Origin: Mixophyes australis
Lineage: Eukaryota; Chordata; Amphibia; Anura; Limnodynastidae
Direction of reading: 5' to 3'
Length of the DNA stretch: 64,000 nucleotides
Assembly: GCA_036250195.1 (NCBI GenBank)
Contig: JAVHZZ010000006.1
Coordinates: 164,940,424-165,004,423 of the forward strand
Position numbers and translations under genes: made by a program. Positions 35,771-48,893 of the stretch are shown here, in pieces; positions within the stretch are counted from its first letter, which is position 1, and each line of letters starts with the position of its first letter. The notes below the pieces were generated by a model that had not been told where the DNA came from, did no database searches, and worked only from the letters and a program-made list of their open reading frames with translations.

Positions 35771-38274
35771 AATTGATGATTTTGCAATATCTGACTGTTT
35801 ATTGTTTTTTTGTTTTGTTTTTTCCCCAGAAGTGTGAAAAACTAGTGAATTCTATGTTGATTTCCACTTAATAGATTTTCCAATTTTAAAAATAATGATT
35901 TATATTGCTTTTTTGTGGTTTACATGACAATTTATCGAAATGTTTCCGTAGTAGACTCACCCCTAAATTTAGGCTAGTGGTGAAAGGGCGGCCTCTAGAA
36001 GACTCAAAGTCAATTACCTGACTCCTGGTTATACCAAAATATTCTACTTACATAAAACCCATAGAGATCAGGGACCTCTTTAAAAAAAACAAAGACCTTT
36101 TATTCATTTTTTGGGGATGAAACTCTACCCATCCTAAATTACAGACTTGAATTGCTAACAGATATACTTATATTTTACATCTAGTCCTTAGGATATTGTA
36201 CTGTTCCATTACTTATATCTGATACTTTCCATATATTGGATCACTCAGACATTCCAAACTAACGTTTTGCTATGCACTATAAATCTCATGTGTAGCAAAG
36301 TTGTAATTCTCTCAGTATAAGATAGAAAATAGCAATTTCAGCGAGAGAGAAAGAACAGTTCATGGTGATCTTCACTAGAACCGGTAACATTTATCCAGAC
36401 ACCAAAGAAAAGTTGCTACAATTAAGCCGGACCGCTAATCTTAGTTATGTTACATATCTAATCACTTTCCCTCTCTTCAGAAAAATTGCACCATTCAAAA
36501 GTATACTTGTAGTACATAAGCAATAGCATACCCATCTGGGGTATGAAAAGATTTATCTTTACAGAAGAGGACTAAACAATTTTATACCACATATGAACCA
36601 CTGTATGCTAATTGGGCAATGTGTCAGTAATTTAATGCTGATTGGATCGATAATGGCTGAAGTATGGGTTCACATACATGCGATCCGATGGGAAGGAGTT
36701 ATTTCGTGAAATTACAAAATTGTGTAGGATATCCCTTTTAAATAAAAGGAAAATAAAATGGATCTATGTTTTCCAAGTATAACAAAATTCTTGATAGGAT
36801 TTATCACCCCTGATCTCCTCTATCGCCACACACAACACAGACGCAGCATGTGTGTATATCAAATAGGACAAATAATCGCCTTGTCTGTGCAGTCATCCTC
36901 GGATCACATTAATAGGCGGCAGGGAAGTCTGACATCAGACGGGTATGCTTGAGCGGAGAGGTGTAGTACATGTGCTTTATAATTGGACACTGATCCTGCT
37001 CATACGCAGCAGAATCATCTGTCTCTTGTAGTAGGCAAACCTGGTGCACCCCCATCCACTGCAGTACTGCACAAACATAACCTGCTTTACAACAAGTAAA
37101 CATGTTACAAGTGGTAATCATGTGCACTTTACATGCAGTGTTTCAGTTACAATTTCAATCTTGGAATGACTTTGGGTAACTTCATTGTGTTCTAACTCCG
37201 CGTCTGCATGCATTGCACTTGCGTTAGGCAAACTCATGTAAAAATAAAACCCTTTCTAATCTATGGCTCTACACACATCCACTTTCTTATTGTGTTCACT
37301 GTTAACTAGGGAGCAAGTGAACCAATGTTGCCCTGTTGGTTTTCCTCTGTCATTTCTATAGAGTTGTGCGCTAAATACAGACACTTCAAGTGAATGGATC
37401 ACAGGTGTCAATTGTGATGCACAGCACTGCTAATTGTTTTATTTCAACAATAAAAATTCAATTGAAATCTCTATGCCATTGTGTCTGGAAGCATTTGCAG
37501 ACTCATGTGAACGCATCAAGAGCATACCAAATATAGGTATGACACATGGAAACCGATATATCAAACGCTGTGTTTATCTGCATTTTCATGTGCTGTTTGT
37601 ATTTGTGTTCTTCGCATCTTTTGCGCAGCACCAGTGTGTAACTGGCCCTAATGACATCTTGCAAGAGTGTATGGTTGATTTACTTGATTATACAGACAAT
37701 TGAATCAGACACTTTTCGTCTTTGGAAACATACACTTATTAGAGATTATTCTAAAATTCCAAACAAGCATAAAACATCCCTCAACCCCCACCACAAACTA
37801 CATGACAAACAGTGCTGCATTTATCCCTTGTGTGTGAGGGCATGCAAAGTGTTGTAGTGTTTTATTCTGGCCACCGAGCTGCCATCTTGGCCTGGCCTCT
37901 CTGTATAATTACATTCAGGTCTGCTGAAAGAACTTGTGTTCCATCAGGGGGCCCAAGGAGAGTACAGCACAACAATAAAAAGGACATTATGGGCTTTCTT
38001 TGTCCCAAGCCTCTAATCTTTGAAACAGTGATATTCAACAATGTTCATAAAAAAAATTTAATTCATCAACATGGTTTAAAAAACTCATGCGTTTCCATGA
38101 ATTTCAGTGGATGTACTAAACATAGAGACCAATGAAAGTGCCCATAGAATGAATGGAAAAATAATTTGGGCACCCTTACTGCACAGTCCAGTGTATTCCA
38201 ATTGATCCTTTAAAGTTGTTAAGATGAATATTAAAATTTTCCACTGTAATTCTACAAATAATTCAAAGATACAC
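35771..38274. other. AT-rich DNA, no gene seen
   Basis: About 2.5 kb with no recognised repeat ends or exons. Near 37,620, TTTTGCGCAGCACCAGTGTG resembles a phrase of the dispersed repeat at 22,050. Confidence 0.4.
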
Positions 38275-38277
38275 CAG

Positions 38278-38467
38278 GGGGTAAATGTATCAAAGTCCGT
38301 TTTTTTCATCTCGCGGGAGATCGGCGTCTCTGCGGCTAAAATTTATAAAGAGGCGATGGCTTGTAAAGGCAAGTTTGCCTTTACAAGCCATCACCCCTTT
38401 AAATTTTAGCTGCAAAGATGCCGATCTCCCGCGAGATGAAAAAAACGGACTTTGATACATTTACCCC
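38278..38467. mobile_element. Fold-back element, GGGGTAAATGTATC family, copy b (190 bp)
   Basis: Near-perfect palindrome; GGGGTAAATGTATCAAAGTC pairs with the right end. CAG flanks both sides (38275-38277, 38468-38470). Centre GCTTGTAAAGGCAAGTTTGC matches copy a, so a and b form a subfamily. Confidence 0.9.
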
Positions 38468-38990
38468 CAGATGTGTTATAAAGTCAGCGCTACCCACAAT
38501 TGATTAAAAAATGTTATTTGCCAAAATAGTCCAGTCAAAGATTCCCTTAATCAAACCGTAAAACCTTCATTCCAGCTGTTCCATCCCAAACAGAAACAAG
38601 GATCAAATCCACACAGCTGAATACATTGTAGTACCTAAATGTAGGGATAGAGGAAAGAACAAAGCAAGTCGCAATCCATCAAATACAATACTTTGGATTG
38701 ATAAAGTCATAATATATATATATGCACAACTGTGCTAAAATCAAGCAGACCTTGGCCATTTTGGCAGTTCCTTCACCTATGAGTAACTTGCCCCTCTGTC
38801 CTGGATGCAACTGGAAGAACTCACCAGGAACAGCAGCAGATCAGGTGAGAAAACACTTTATCATAGAACAAATACAAATCTATACTTTGCTTTTGCAGCT
38901 ACTGGGCATGTATATAAATAAATGATGATGATGATGTTTGAGCTTATGGTAGCTTTGAACCATGTAGAAAACAGTAACCAGTATCAGTAC

Positions 38991-39246
38991 CAGGGGCGGA
39001 TCTAGCTAATTGGTGTACCCGGGGCGATTTAGGCCCCGCCCCCTTTCTGACTTCTGAGGCTGCCGGCGGCTGCTAATTATGTGCAGGTCCGCTCGGCAGT
39101 GACAATGTGCTGCCTGGCCGCTCAGAGCAGCCGGGCAGCACACTGTCACTGCCAAACAGACCTGCACATAGTGTGCAGCTGTCGGCAGCAAGCCCCTGCT
39201 ATGGGGGGCGATTGCCCCGATCGCCCCCCCCCTGGATCAGCCACTG
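38991..39246. mobile_element. GC-rich fold-back hAT element (256 bp)
   Basis: Ends CAGGGGCGGATCTAG and CTGGATCAGCCACTG. The target duplication ATCAGTAC is exact (38983-38990, 39247-39254). The interior is an imperfect inverted repeat of about 43 bp around GCCGCTCAGAGCAGCC. Non-coding; the frames over it are artefacts. Confidence 0.9.
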
Positions 39247-39254
39247 ATCAGTAC

Positions 39255-40108
39255 AATACTTCATCCTCAAGCATCAGGCGCAAACACTCTTGTTGTACTT
39301 TAATCGGCACATATTTCAGACATAACAACCGAGATATAAAGATTCAGATTTTTACCTTTACTTATCACTGAGAAAGCAGAGATGGTGCGATTTTTATATT
39401 CTAAATTATTATTATTATACATGTATTCTAAAGTGTAATAAATTTGTACAATTGTGATGATTGTATAAAAGTTAAGTAAAGGAGAGGTGAGTAAACAAAG
39501 GTAATCATAATAGAGACTTGTACATTCTGGTTATAGGTGTGAGGTGTGAGGTTATAGGTGTGACACATAACAAATAACCAAGGTGTAACAATTCGGAATA
39601 ACAGTGGTTATCTAGGTGGAATAAATGTAGCCACCTGGAATGAACACTGGGTGTTGTATTAACAGATAAAATAATACTATTGCATATGGTTGGTTAGGGT
39701 GTATTCCATATGCCAAAATTGTTCAGCTGTTTCCAGTAAATCTTGGCAGGGAGGATGAACTGGTGCCTTTGTGCAATGGGCAGATTATATAATTATTATA
39801 GTATTTCAATCACTGTGCATAATTAGAGAATTGAGGTAATTGAGAAGAAAAATTCAGGGGAGAGATTGACCGTCAAAATGCATTAGAAAAAACCCTCATA
39901 ATGGTAATAAAGTGCCATCTGTCTGAGACATACTGTACATTACCCGGGTTAGTCGTATGGGATTAACACTAACTCTTATGTTTCCACAGAGCATTTTCTT
40001 TATTTCATAGAGATCTTCTTTGCATTGGAGGTCAAAATCTTCTAATAGTTGCTGTCACAGCCTAGATATATAGATAAGAAATTTGTGTGAAGAGGAATGA
40101 GGGAGATC
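39255..40108. other. AT-rich DNA, no feature seen
   Basis: Contains a short tandem phrase GGTGTGAGGTTATAGGTGTG near 39535. Nothing else recognised. Confidence 0.4.
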
Positions 40109-40110
40109 TA

Positions 40111-40286
40111 GGGGAATATATACTAACCTGCAGGTTTGAAAAAGTGTAGATGTTGCCTAGAGCAACCAATCAGATTATATCTTTCATTTAGATAGTGCAT
40201 GCTATAAAATGACAGCTAGAACCTGATTGGTTGCTCTAGGCAACATCTCCACTTTTTCAAACCCGCAGAATAGTAAATATAACCCC
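40111..40286. mobile_element. Fold-back element with CCAAT-bearing interior (176 bp)
   Basis: GGGGAATATATACTAAC at left pairs with GTAAATATAACCCC at right. TA flanks both ends (40109-40110, 40287-40288). The interior includes GATGTTGCCTAGAGCAACCA and its inverted partner, almost identical to the element at 41,456 despite different outer ends. Confidence 0.75.
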
Positions 40287-40288
40287 TA

Positions 40289-41452
40289 GACTCTTTATGT
40301 AACCGCCTAAATAACAATTAATCAAATTGTCTTTTAACATCAGTAAAATAGAAGTTCATTTATTGGACTATATTTATTAAAGAAAATAAAGTCTACACTA
40401 AAAATGACATCAGACAGATAGTATAATTCATATACACAAGCGAATAGTTACCATCACCAAAACTGGCTTAGTTCAAGAGGGTAAAAAGAAATTGTATGTT
40501 AAACATCTGGGCCCATGAACAAGAATGAATGAATGATGTAGAAACATTTTTAATGTAAGGGTTATTCCAATACTCTAGTAGATAAGGCATTAGAGGAGAT
40601 ACAAAAAAAACCCTATAAAAGAACAAGGCTTCAAATACCCATACAGAAAAAAGGATGACCATAAATAATAATAAAAATAATAAAAATAATCTGGCTTTTA
40701 TTGCAATCATCATAAGAGATTGGATCAATTTTTAAGAGAAATGTTAAGCTTCTTATGAAGTACTCTCCAAGAAACCTAAATTTTTGCATTAAAAAAGGCA
40801 CATAATTTAAGTGATAAATTGGCTAGTAGCACAATAAAAAAATAAAAAAAGTAATAAAGGCCAAAATAAAAAGTGGGCTTCTATAGATGTGGTATTTGTG
40901 TTGCAAAAGTGACAAAAACAAGATGACTAGTTTTACATTCACAAGTTGAGTTAGATTTCCGATAATAGAAAGTTTATTACATGTCACTCTAAAAACATAG
41001 TACATTTATTAGTGTGAATAACAAAAAATATATTGTTAGAACATTCCGTCCTCTGAAAATTAGGAGAGGATGTCAGGAATATTCAAAAAGGAACTGAAAA
41101 GCACTCGGTGCTTCTGCACTTTAAACAAACTCATAATTGCTCTGTGAATTCACTCAAATTATTTTGTAGCAGATATCATAAGAGACAAGTATGATACAAA
41201 CAGCAGGTTAGCAAAAACTGAGATGAAGTGAATATTTATATTAAAAACTGTATCTGTATAAACCATGTAAGGAGCTATGAAAATATTACACTATGACAAC
41301 AATTGTTTGGAAAAGGAGGTCAGAATCATGGATACTTAAAAGATATAGCATAATTTTTCCCCCAGGTTATATTATAGCTAAATTAGCAATGGAAATTAAG
41401 CGAACAAAAAACAGCTCTGCCCAGAGTCTTAGTTTATACAGTATATGAATAT
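40289..41452. other. AT-rich DNA, no feature seen
   Basis: No gene or bounded repeat recognised. Confidence 0.4.
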
Positions 41453-41455
41453 CAG

Positions 41456-41631
41456 GGGGTAAATGTATCAAGCAGAGAGGTTTCCGGCGGGTTTGAAAAG
41501 TGGAGATGTTGCCTATAGCAACCAATCAGATTCTAGCTGTCATTTTGTACAATGTACTAAATAAAGGATAGCTACAATCTGATTGGGTTTTCAAACCCGC
41601 TGGAAAACTCTCAGCTTGATACATTTACCCC
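41456..41631. mobile_element. Fold-back element, GGGGTAAATGTATC family, copy c (176 bp)
   Basis: Ends GGGGGTAAATGTATCAAGC and its inverse, flanked by CAG on both sides (41453-41455, 41632-41634). Interior with GATGTTGCCTATAGCAACCA as in the element at 40,111, not as in copies a and b. Confidence 0.85.
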
Positions 41632-41634
41632 CAG

Positions 41635-43195
41635 ATCTTAGTTGGTTGATCATAGTGTTTCTATTTTATATCAATCTTGAAAATGTACGAAGGAACACAC
41701 AAATCCATGTTGTCAAATATTAGGATTCTTTTTTTTTTTTTTTGTTTATAAAAAAAATAAAATAAAAATATTATTAGGCCCCCCACAGTGTTCTGGAAGT
41801 TCATTTGTGACATTTAAGTAGAGAGGTCAAGAGACTGAATACAATCTTAAGTCTGGCAAGTCATGTAAGGCCAGATTCATCAACACTAGGAGGAACTGCT
41901 GGTAGATTGGACCACAAGTTCAGCTTCAATTTTATTATCTTTAATTGCTCTTTTATTGGGATGATGGTGCCCAATATTAATGTTAAAATTATATTCGCAT
42001 ACAGAATTAAGCTTGGGCGTCACTATGAAGTGGAGCCTTCGGATTGGTTACTAATCCGTTTCAACTAAAATTTGCTTTATCAAAAATTTGTATAATAAAT
42101 ATTCTGGGGTTTTTTCAAAATTTTATTCAATGTTCCTATAACAAATAACTGCATCAAGGTGGGTTGGATAATAATATGTAGTATTGGAACATATTACAAC
42201 AGGTTATTGGAAGGGATACATGTTTGGACAACATTAATATAAAACATGGAGATTTCAGGTTACCTGTATTCCTTGAAAAGATTGGAGAAGTTAAAATGTG
42301 TTGGGTACCTTTCATCCAGGGGTGAACTATTCCTACTCTTATTTAATTGAATCAGTGATAACACTAGTGATCAGAGTAATCAAGGAATCTATATAAGCTT
42401 TTACATGCTGTCATCTACAGTGACATTAGGACTTGCTTCACCTTAGCATGGAACACTGATGTTTTATATATTTGCTTGTATTTTATTATTTTAATGTGGG
42501 TGGCGTTTTAAACAAATAATATATATTATTTTTAAGAGTAATGCACCAGGCTGGCCATTTTTTCTCCTCTCTGTGTTACAAAAACATATAAGAGATGAAT
42601 ATGAGGGATCTCTTATCAATGAACTGCACCTGAACAAAGCTCCATGTACACGGAGAAACTAATGTGCACTACGCAGAAAAACAATACCCTGGACATAGAA
42701 GAACAGGAGGACCATCCTATGAGTGGAGGACTACGTATAAATTGACTTTATCCACAATATAGTATGAGCTTACCACGTGAGACAACAGCACCAAATTGGG
42801 GTGAGTGCAATAACAAAGAGGTGCAGATTCCAGTCTTTCTGAAAATTGAAAGTTCTTTGAAACTAATTACATTGTATTATATCTATTGTTTTCTATCATT
42901 TGTTGATTGAGTAAGTCAATTTGCTCAGCTTAAATCCCTGCATATGAAAAATAGGTAGTTATCCATAGCAGTATATTACTACCCTAAATTGGTAGTCATT
43001 CTGTTTGCACAATTGATTTAGAGAAAAAGGAGTGACAATATACATATCTAATCTCTTTGGAAGCTGAATTGTAGATGTTCCGAATTACCAAGATGTTTTA
43101 GTAGTACTTTGATATGTTTTAGGGCAAAGTCCCTTTTTCACAGTGCGGTTAACAATCCGGAATTTGGAGCAGTGTCACTGCAGTTTGTCACCGTA
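41635..43195. other. AT-rich DNA, no gene seen
   Basis: No repeat ends or exons recognised. Confidence 0.4.
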
Positions 43196-43242
43196 CCACA
43201 CTGTGGGACCAATACATGATACACAACATTTGGTACATCATT
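43196..43242 (+). repeat. Left member of a 47-bp inverted pair
   Basis: Matches the reverse complement of 44224-44270 at 43 of 47 positions (starts CCACACTGTGGGACCAATAC). The sequence between, about 980 bp, has no coding content that I recognise. Confidence 0.8.
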
Positions 43243-44223
43243 CTAATTAGTGGATAGGAACATTTACAATTCAACACTTCTCATCCAATCCAGGAGATTT
43301 GGATCTTCAATGCACAGTACACCTGCAGTAAATCCGTGTGTCTGGTGCAGAAGAACATAATAGAAAGTGAGGTCATAGCTTTGTGCTCCTGTTACTTGTA
43401 CAGTGAAGCTGGGTCTCTTTTAAGTCTCTGTCTATGCATGTGCACACTGGGAGTGAGGCTGGGAGACACCCTGTTTATTTCATTTCAAGAGGGCACCAGT
43501 CATTGCACTGCAAAGAATACAATAAATTCTTATTATAAACTCTAGCACCAAAATTTTAAATAAAATAGAGGATAATGTATACTGTGCTGAAGATACGATA
43601 TTACAACTGTTCATATATTTAATATATATTTATAAACACTAGTTGACATTATTAAAATATATGTGAATGTGATTAAAAACTCAATTTACAGGCCAGACAT
43701 ATTAGCTCTTTGCTGGCAAGCCTAATTAAAACAGAAACCATAGATTATCCAGCCTTCTCAGTTTGGTTACAAAATAAAATTATCTAGCTTAACTCCTTAT
43801 TTCTCACTAACGTACATATTCTATATACAGTATGTTGAATATATTTGCCATTAGTCCACCTGTAAATAATGTTATCCATAATAAGCCTTATCCGCCACAT
43901 GCTGGAAATAAATTCCTCTTAAACATACCAGAGGAGATCATCAGACAAGCACTTACCACATATGTTCGCTGTGAACATCCTTGTTTAACAATCAATGCAT
44001 CCTTCTAACCTGCAGCATAATGTACTGCATATTAACTTATATCATCATTAGGTATATACAAAATTCATGTCTGTTGTGGTGATTACCTCCACCTTATAAA
44101 ACTAACTCCATAAAAGACACTCATTAATATGTGTTGCAATTGATCATGTTCTATCATAAACTTCTATTTAACTATACAGCTTACCAGTTCCCTAGATAAA
44201 GATAGTAAGTAAGTCCCTTCCGA

Positions 44224-44270
44224 AATGGTGTACCAAATGCTGTATATCATGTATTGGTCCTACAGTGTGG
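44224..44270 (-). repeat. Right member of a 47-bp inverted pair
   Basis: Reverse complement begins CCACACTGTAGGACCAATAC. See the partner at 43196. Similarity fades on both outer sides within a few bases. Confidence 0.8.
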
Positions 44271-45432
44271 CCTGATACAGAGTGAGACACTCTCCCATTT
44301 AAGCAGTGTATTTTTGTGCTTTTTCACACTGCACATGCAGCTTTTCAGACCCGCAACTTTTTGGCACTTGTGACTCCTTTACGACCAAGAGGCGTGACGG
44401 GGAAGGGAAGGGGTGTTCTAATGTAGGTAATATACACTAAGGGTGTGTTTGAGCTATTGCGCTTAGAGAATTAGGCTGGCACGTAGTCACAGATACAACA
44501 GAAAGATGGGTTTTATTTGCAGGTAATCAAGGACAGGTAACGATGATGATGACAAATACCTAACCTAGCAAACTGCTTGTAATTGGGGAATTGACAAACA
44601 TGTTGTAGGGAAGATATTTTTTTTTTTTTGTATGCATGTCAGGAAGTTGTTCTTGCTGTATTAGCCAAGTTTATATAAAATAAAAAGGTATTTTTGTAGG
44701 TTTGCAAGTTACACACAAGTTTCTGAGGGGTGTGTCTAAGTGGACGCATCTGCTACTTAGACCCAGACGCATCTTCAGTTCTGTACGTTGTACATACACA
44801 TTCACTTACATGCAAATTTTTCATAGACAAATTACACATTCTTGCGTCCCACTCTATATCAGGCCCTATATGTACAGTCACTTATCCAACTTCACTGCAT
44901 GCTGTCACAGTAGTTTTTCATGAAATGGAAACAGTAACATGCTACTTTTAAGTTTCCCACAAAAAAAGAAAAAAAAGTTATCATAAATTCAATCAGGAAC
45001 CACTAAACCCTCTGCAAAATTTGCGGATAGTGCATGGAAATTTAAGCAGTTCCCAGACTGGTGACGTAAGCATTTTGTGTAGGCACACAGACTGGTTGAT
45101 AGTTGGGACACAATTAGGTCTGTTTTATTGTGTTGGGTACAGAATAATGTAGTGCAAACTTGCCCACTCTCCGGGTATTTCTGGTGGACTCCCGGGAAAG
45201 CAAGTCATTCTCCTACATCCTGCCCATTTCCTAGTAAAGTGGGTAAGATGGGAGCCTACATGAAGAGATTATCAGTGAATCTCGTCATTTTGGCCCTGCT
45301 CATGTGGTAAAATGATGCATTTGCTCAATTTTATTTGCGGAGACGAGGCCAAAATGATGTAATTCACCCCGACCCCCTCTTTCCTTATACCCCACCTCTG
45401 GAATCTCCCAGAAGGGAAGATTACAAACTTGG
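44271..45432. other. Non-coding interval with a CTTGCCCACTCTCC-type fragment
   Basis: About 45,158 reads AACTTGCCCACTCTCCGGGT, like the ends of the CATACTTGCC hAT family, and 45,421 reads TTACAAACTTGG; they may bound a diverged copy, but the inverted match is poor. Confidence 0.35.
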
Positions 45433-46462
45433 TGTGGCTAGATCACTTATAAATAACTTATTTTATAAATATATTTGAATTTGTGCAGTGCGCCAATTTA
45501 CATAATTGCAACAATACTGATTTTTGATACTGTGTATTAGAAATGCACAGATTTCTGAAACAGTATGTCATATTTGGGTTTTGTAAATTTTCTATAGGAA
45601 ATCCCAAGTAACCATGTGTGTGGAGCGAGAGCGGACGTGTTTTTGAAACTGTCTGGAGACAGGTAATCTCATGTTAGACGTTTTCATCGCTGAGTGACCA
45701 ACATGTTTACTGAGCCTGAAAGCACAGGAGGGGTAAATAAACTTGCTGGTAGACTCCCTATGTGTTTGTAAAGACATTTTGCAAGTTAGATTGCGTTAAA
45801 AGCAAGATTAAACAAAATGTTATATCCTGATGGTAAACATCCAATAAACCCCTCCAGGCTGATTTATGTGCAGGCTTCAATGATTCTAACCTGGATTGGT
45901 TAGAGGGGCAGGAGGCTGGATTACCTCCTGCCACGCTATCTGTAGTGTAAATATGTATAAAAAGCAGACTGTTTGACCATGTAATGTATCATTACTCCAT
46001 CTGTACTGTCCATCTGAAAGATCACTGGTACCTTAAATTAAATTAGTGTATGTAACTGTTCTTATTGGGACACTTGGGCTAATAAAACACCACTGCTTCA
46101 AGATCCTGCTTTGACACCTACTTACCTGCGGCAACTCCTGTGACCTACAGATTAGAGAAATCTAATCCGTTATCCAGCTGTTCCGAAGTTGGGACCCAGC
46201 ATTCCAGTACCAATGCTCTGCCTGCTACCTTGCAGCTCTGGCCAGTGTGATAGAACAGGGGAAACCATCCAAAGCAACCCTGATCTAAAGGAAATATCAG
46301 CCCAGGTGCCCAGCGAAGGGGTACACCAGCAGCGAAAGTTACCCAGAAGGAAGCAGTTTCAGGCGCTGGTGAAGGAGCCAAGTGGTGGCAGCAGGCCCCT
46401 CCTACTGCGGTTAGAGGGGCGCAATTTGAGATAAAGAAAGGGGACGGTGACAAGGCATCCTG
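45433..46462 (+). repeat. LTR-like unit, copy 1
   Basis: Starts TGTGGCTAGATCACTTATAA, has TATAAAAAGCAGACTG near 45956, ATGTATCATTACTCC, AATAAAACACCACTGCTTCA near 46081 and then a GC-richer part with AAACTGGCCAGTGTGAT-like text, AGTTACCCAGAAGGAAG and GGGGACGGTGACAAGG. The same order occurs at 54,125-55,185 in the same orientation. TATA box and poly(A) signal suggest an LTR plus leader of a retroelement. No gag or pol is attached. Confidence 0.55.
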
Positions 46463-47405
46463 AAATCAAGTGCTGTGAAGTACTTGGTTGCTCCTCAGAA
46501 ACCTCCTCTCCCATTCAAAAACACATATAAAGCTGCACACCAGTAGCAAGTGCTTGGTGGAGAAGAAGTGTTTGTTGCTTTCTTTTCAGATTTTTGTACT
46601 TCAAATTTTTAGTGTGTTAAACTGACCACAAAGGCATATCTCGCCACCCAAATGGATAGATTTCAAATCAAATTAGCCTTTCATGTGTGTGCCCAAAATG
46701 ATTATCTTTAATTGTTCACGGGTCAGTTGAGGCACTCTGTCAGAGCCAAGTGAATCTCGTTGCTTCTATCTAAGGCATATTTAAGATTTTAGAAGAGATT
46801 GTGGCACAAAACGTTATTTTCCTACATTTACCGTCCATTTTAAAAAAACAACAAAAAACACCATAAATATTGACACAAATTTTAGTCATATTGCTTCTCT
46901 GTAACAAATAACATGTAATATAGTACATTTGACAACGTTTCCTAAACTAAAAAAAAGAATAATTCTTTTTGTAGGTTTGAATATATCAATTATAAATATT
47001 AAATTGCTTTCTATGCCACTGGCAATGAATATAGTTAGAGACAGTTAGAGATCTTCACAGTCCCCTCCTTCAGAGTTACAATTATGCCACTAAATTCAAT
47101 AAAAGCAGCAACCACTAACTAGGGACCTCCTTAGGAATAAAAAGTTTCCAACACCTAACCAGAGCCTTGGATAAAAAAAAACAACTGCATGTAATACAGA
47201 ACTGCTAAATTAATTTAGTTATGAGTGCAGGAGAACCAATCACTAATGTGACTGGTCTTTGAGTGCAATGCCTCGATGTCACCTGATTTTCTGGTGGACA
47301 TACAGATAAATTAAGGAATTCCGGCTAAGGGAGTTGCCACCTTAGGAAAAATGTATCCTTGGTGGTGACGAAGCTTTCAGATCTGTTAATTTTCTGTTCA
47401 TTTAT
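46463..47405. other. AT-rich DNA, no gene seen
   Basis: No gene or repeat ends recognised. Confidence 0.4.
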
Positions 47406-47729
47406 GGGCAGCATAGTGGCACAGTGGTTATCATTGCTGTCTCACAGAGCTGGGGTCGACCAGGGTCCTATCTGTGTGAAGTATGTATCCCCCACCCCCA
47501 TGTTTGCATGGGTTTCCTGAGGGTGCGCCAGTTTCCTCTCACTCCAGATAAACCCAAAACATACTGGTAGGTTTACTGCCTTCTGAATAAAATGGATCCT
47601 AATCTTTATGTGTTTGTTAGGAAATTTAGTCTGTAAACTCCAATGTAGCAGGGACTAATGTGACGGATTAAAATATTGTCTGTACAATGCTGCGCAATAT
47701 GGTGGTGCTATATAAACAATAAAAATACT
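47406..47729 (+). repeat. tRNA-like SINE, copy 5
   Basis: Starts GGGCAGCATAGTGGCACAGT (a good box A), continues GGTTATCATTGCTGTCTCAC, CCAAAACATACTGGTAGGTT, GGAAATTTAGTCTGTAAACT, and ends GGTGCTATATAAACAATAAA. The box-B region is diverged (GGGGTCGACCAGGG). Confidence 0.75.
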
Positions 47730-48885
47730 ATAATTAGCTATTAGAAAAAAACATTTTGCGACTACAGCTTTAGATATTTAGGACATTTTGTCCCACGCAC
47801 CAAAAAACCAACAACATTTTTCACTAGGATACATATGTACTCTGTTGTGTCTAATTGACTGACGCAAAATGGCATTTTAAGTCATCTCTATATAGGGATC
47901 ACTTCGTACAAGCAAATTTATTTTGTATAGGAACCTTGAAAATTGTATTTCTACTTAATAACTGGTATTTCCCACTTTGGTCTCCACCACCAGAACTCCC
48001 CCCCCCCCCCCCTACCCTTCTTGATACCTAAAGCAAAGGCCAGACTAGCCCTATATCTTTAAGCAGTGAAGAAATCGGTCCATAACATATCTGAAAAGAA
48101 CAGGAGTGTGATTTAGTCCTAGCCTGCTTCCAGTTTTAGGTAACAAATGGAGCGTGGGTGGTTCTAGAGCTAGGATATATGCTATTCATCGGGATATGTT
48201 CATTTAAAGCAGAGTTGTCCAATTGCAAACAGCCTCTTCAACCATAACTAACATTTTTGGTCATTATTTTTGATACAATGTATGAAGTCGCAGAATGTCT
48301 ATACTGGCATGTGATTTGGGCTCTAAACCTTAAATCCTTAATGCGAACAGGACTCGCCTAAGCCTGTGTAACAGGTTTGTGAGAAGGAGTTAATCACTAC
48401 GAAATCACGTGATCTATCCAACAATAACCAAATACCCTTTTACAGCACAAGTTTAGTATTAGGATTTGGTTTCTCAGACCACACTGTGAGAAAGTCTGAG
48501 ATTACTCCCCTCATACAGAATACCATCACAATGTATATCCCACTACTATTAAACTTGAAATCACCCAGAGTTACCCTGTGTTACAGTTATGCAGCTCTTA
48601 CAATAGGCAAGCTGTCTGTCCGCGAGTCCAGTAAGAACACAAAAGCTAAAACGTATTAAATGAGAAAATGCATATGCTTAATGTACAAATAGGATCACAA
48701 GATGATTATTATAATAATCAGATATTATCATGCAAACAGTTACAAAAATAAAAAGGAATTTACAGTAATGGAAACTTCCAATGTTTTCTCTCTTTTGTTG
48801 GAGAACGCCAAAATGTGGATCATAACCTCAACTTAGATTGGTCATATACATTGACCTGTCCAAGTTCGACATATAAGTGATATGA
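47730..48885. other. AT-rich DNA with a 15-C run
   Basis: Poly(C) at 47998-48012. No gene seen. Confidence 0.45.
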
Positions 48886-48893
48886 CTGGTTAC

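Noticed and set aside
35301..35837. 178-codon + strand frame
   Set aside because: Lies over pyrimidine-rich LTR-like DNA with TATA-like and poly(A)-like signals; no domain recognised.
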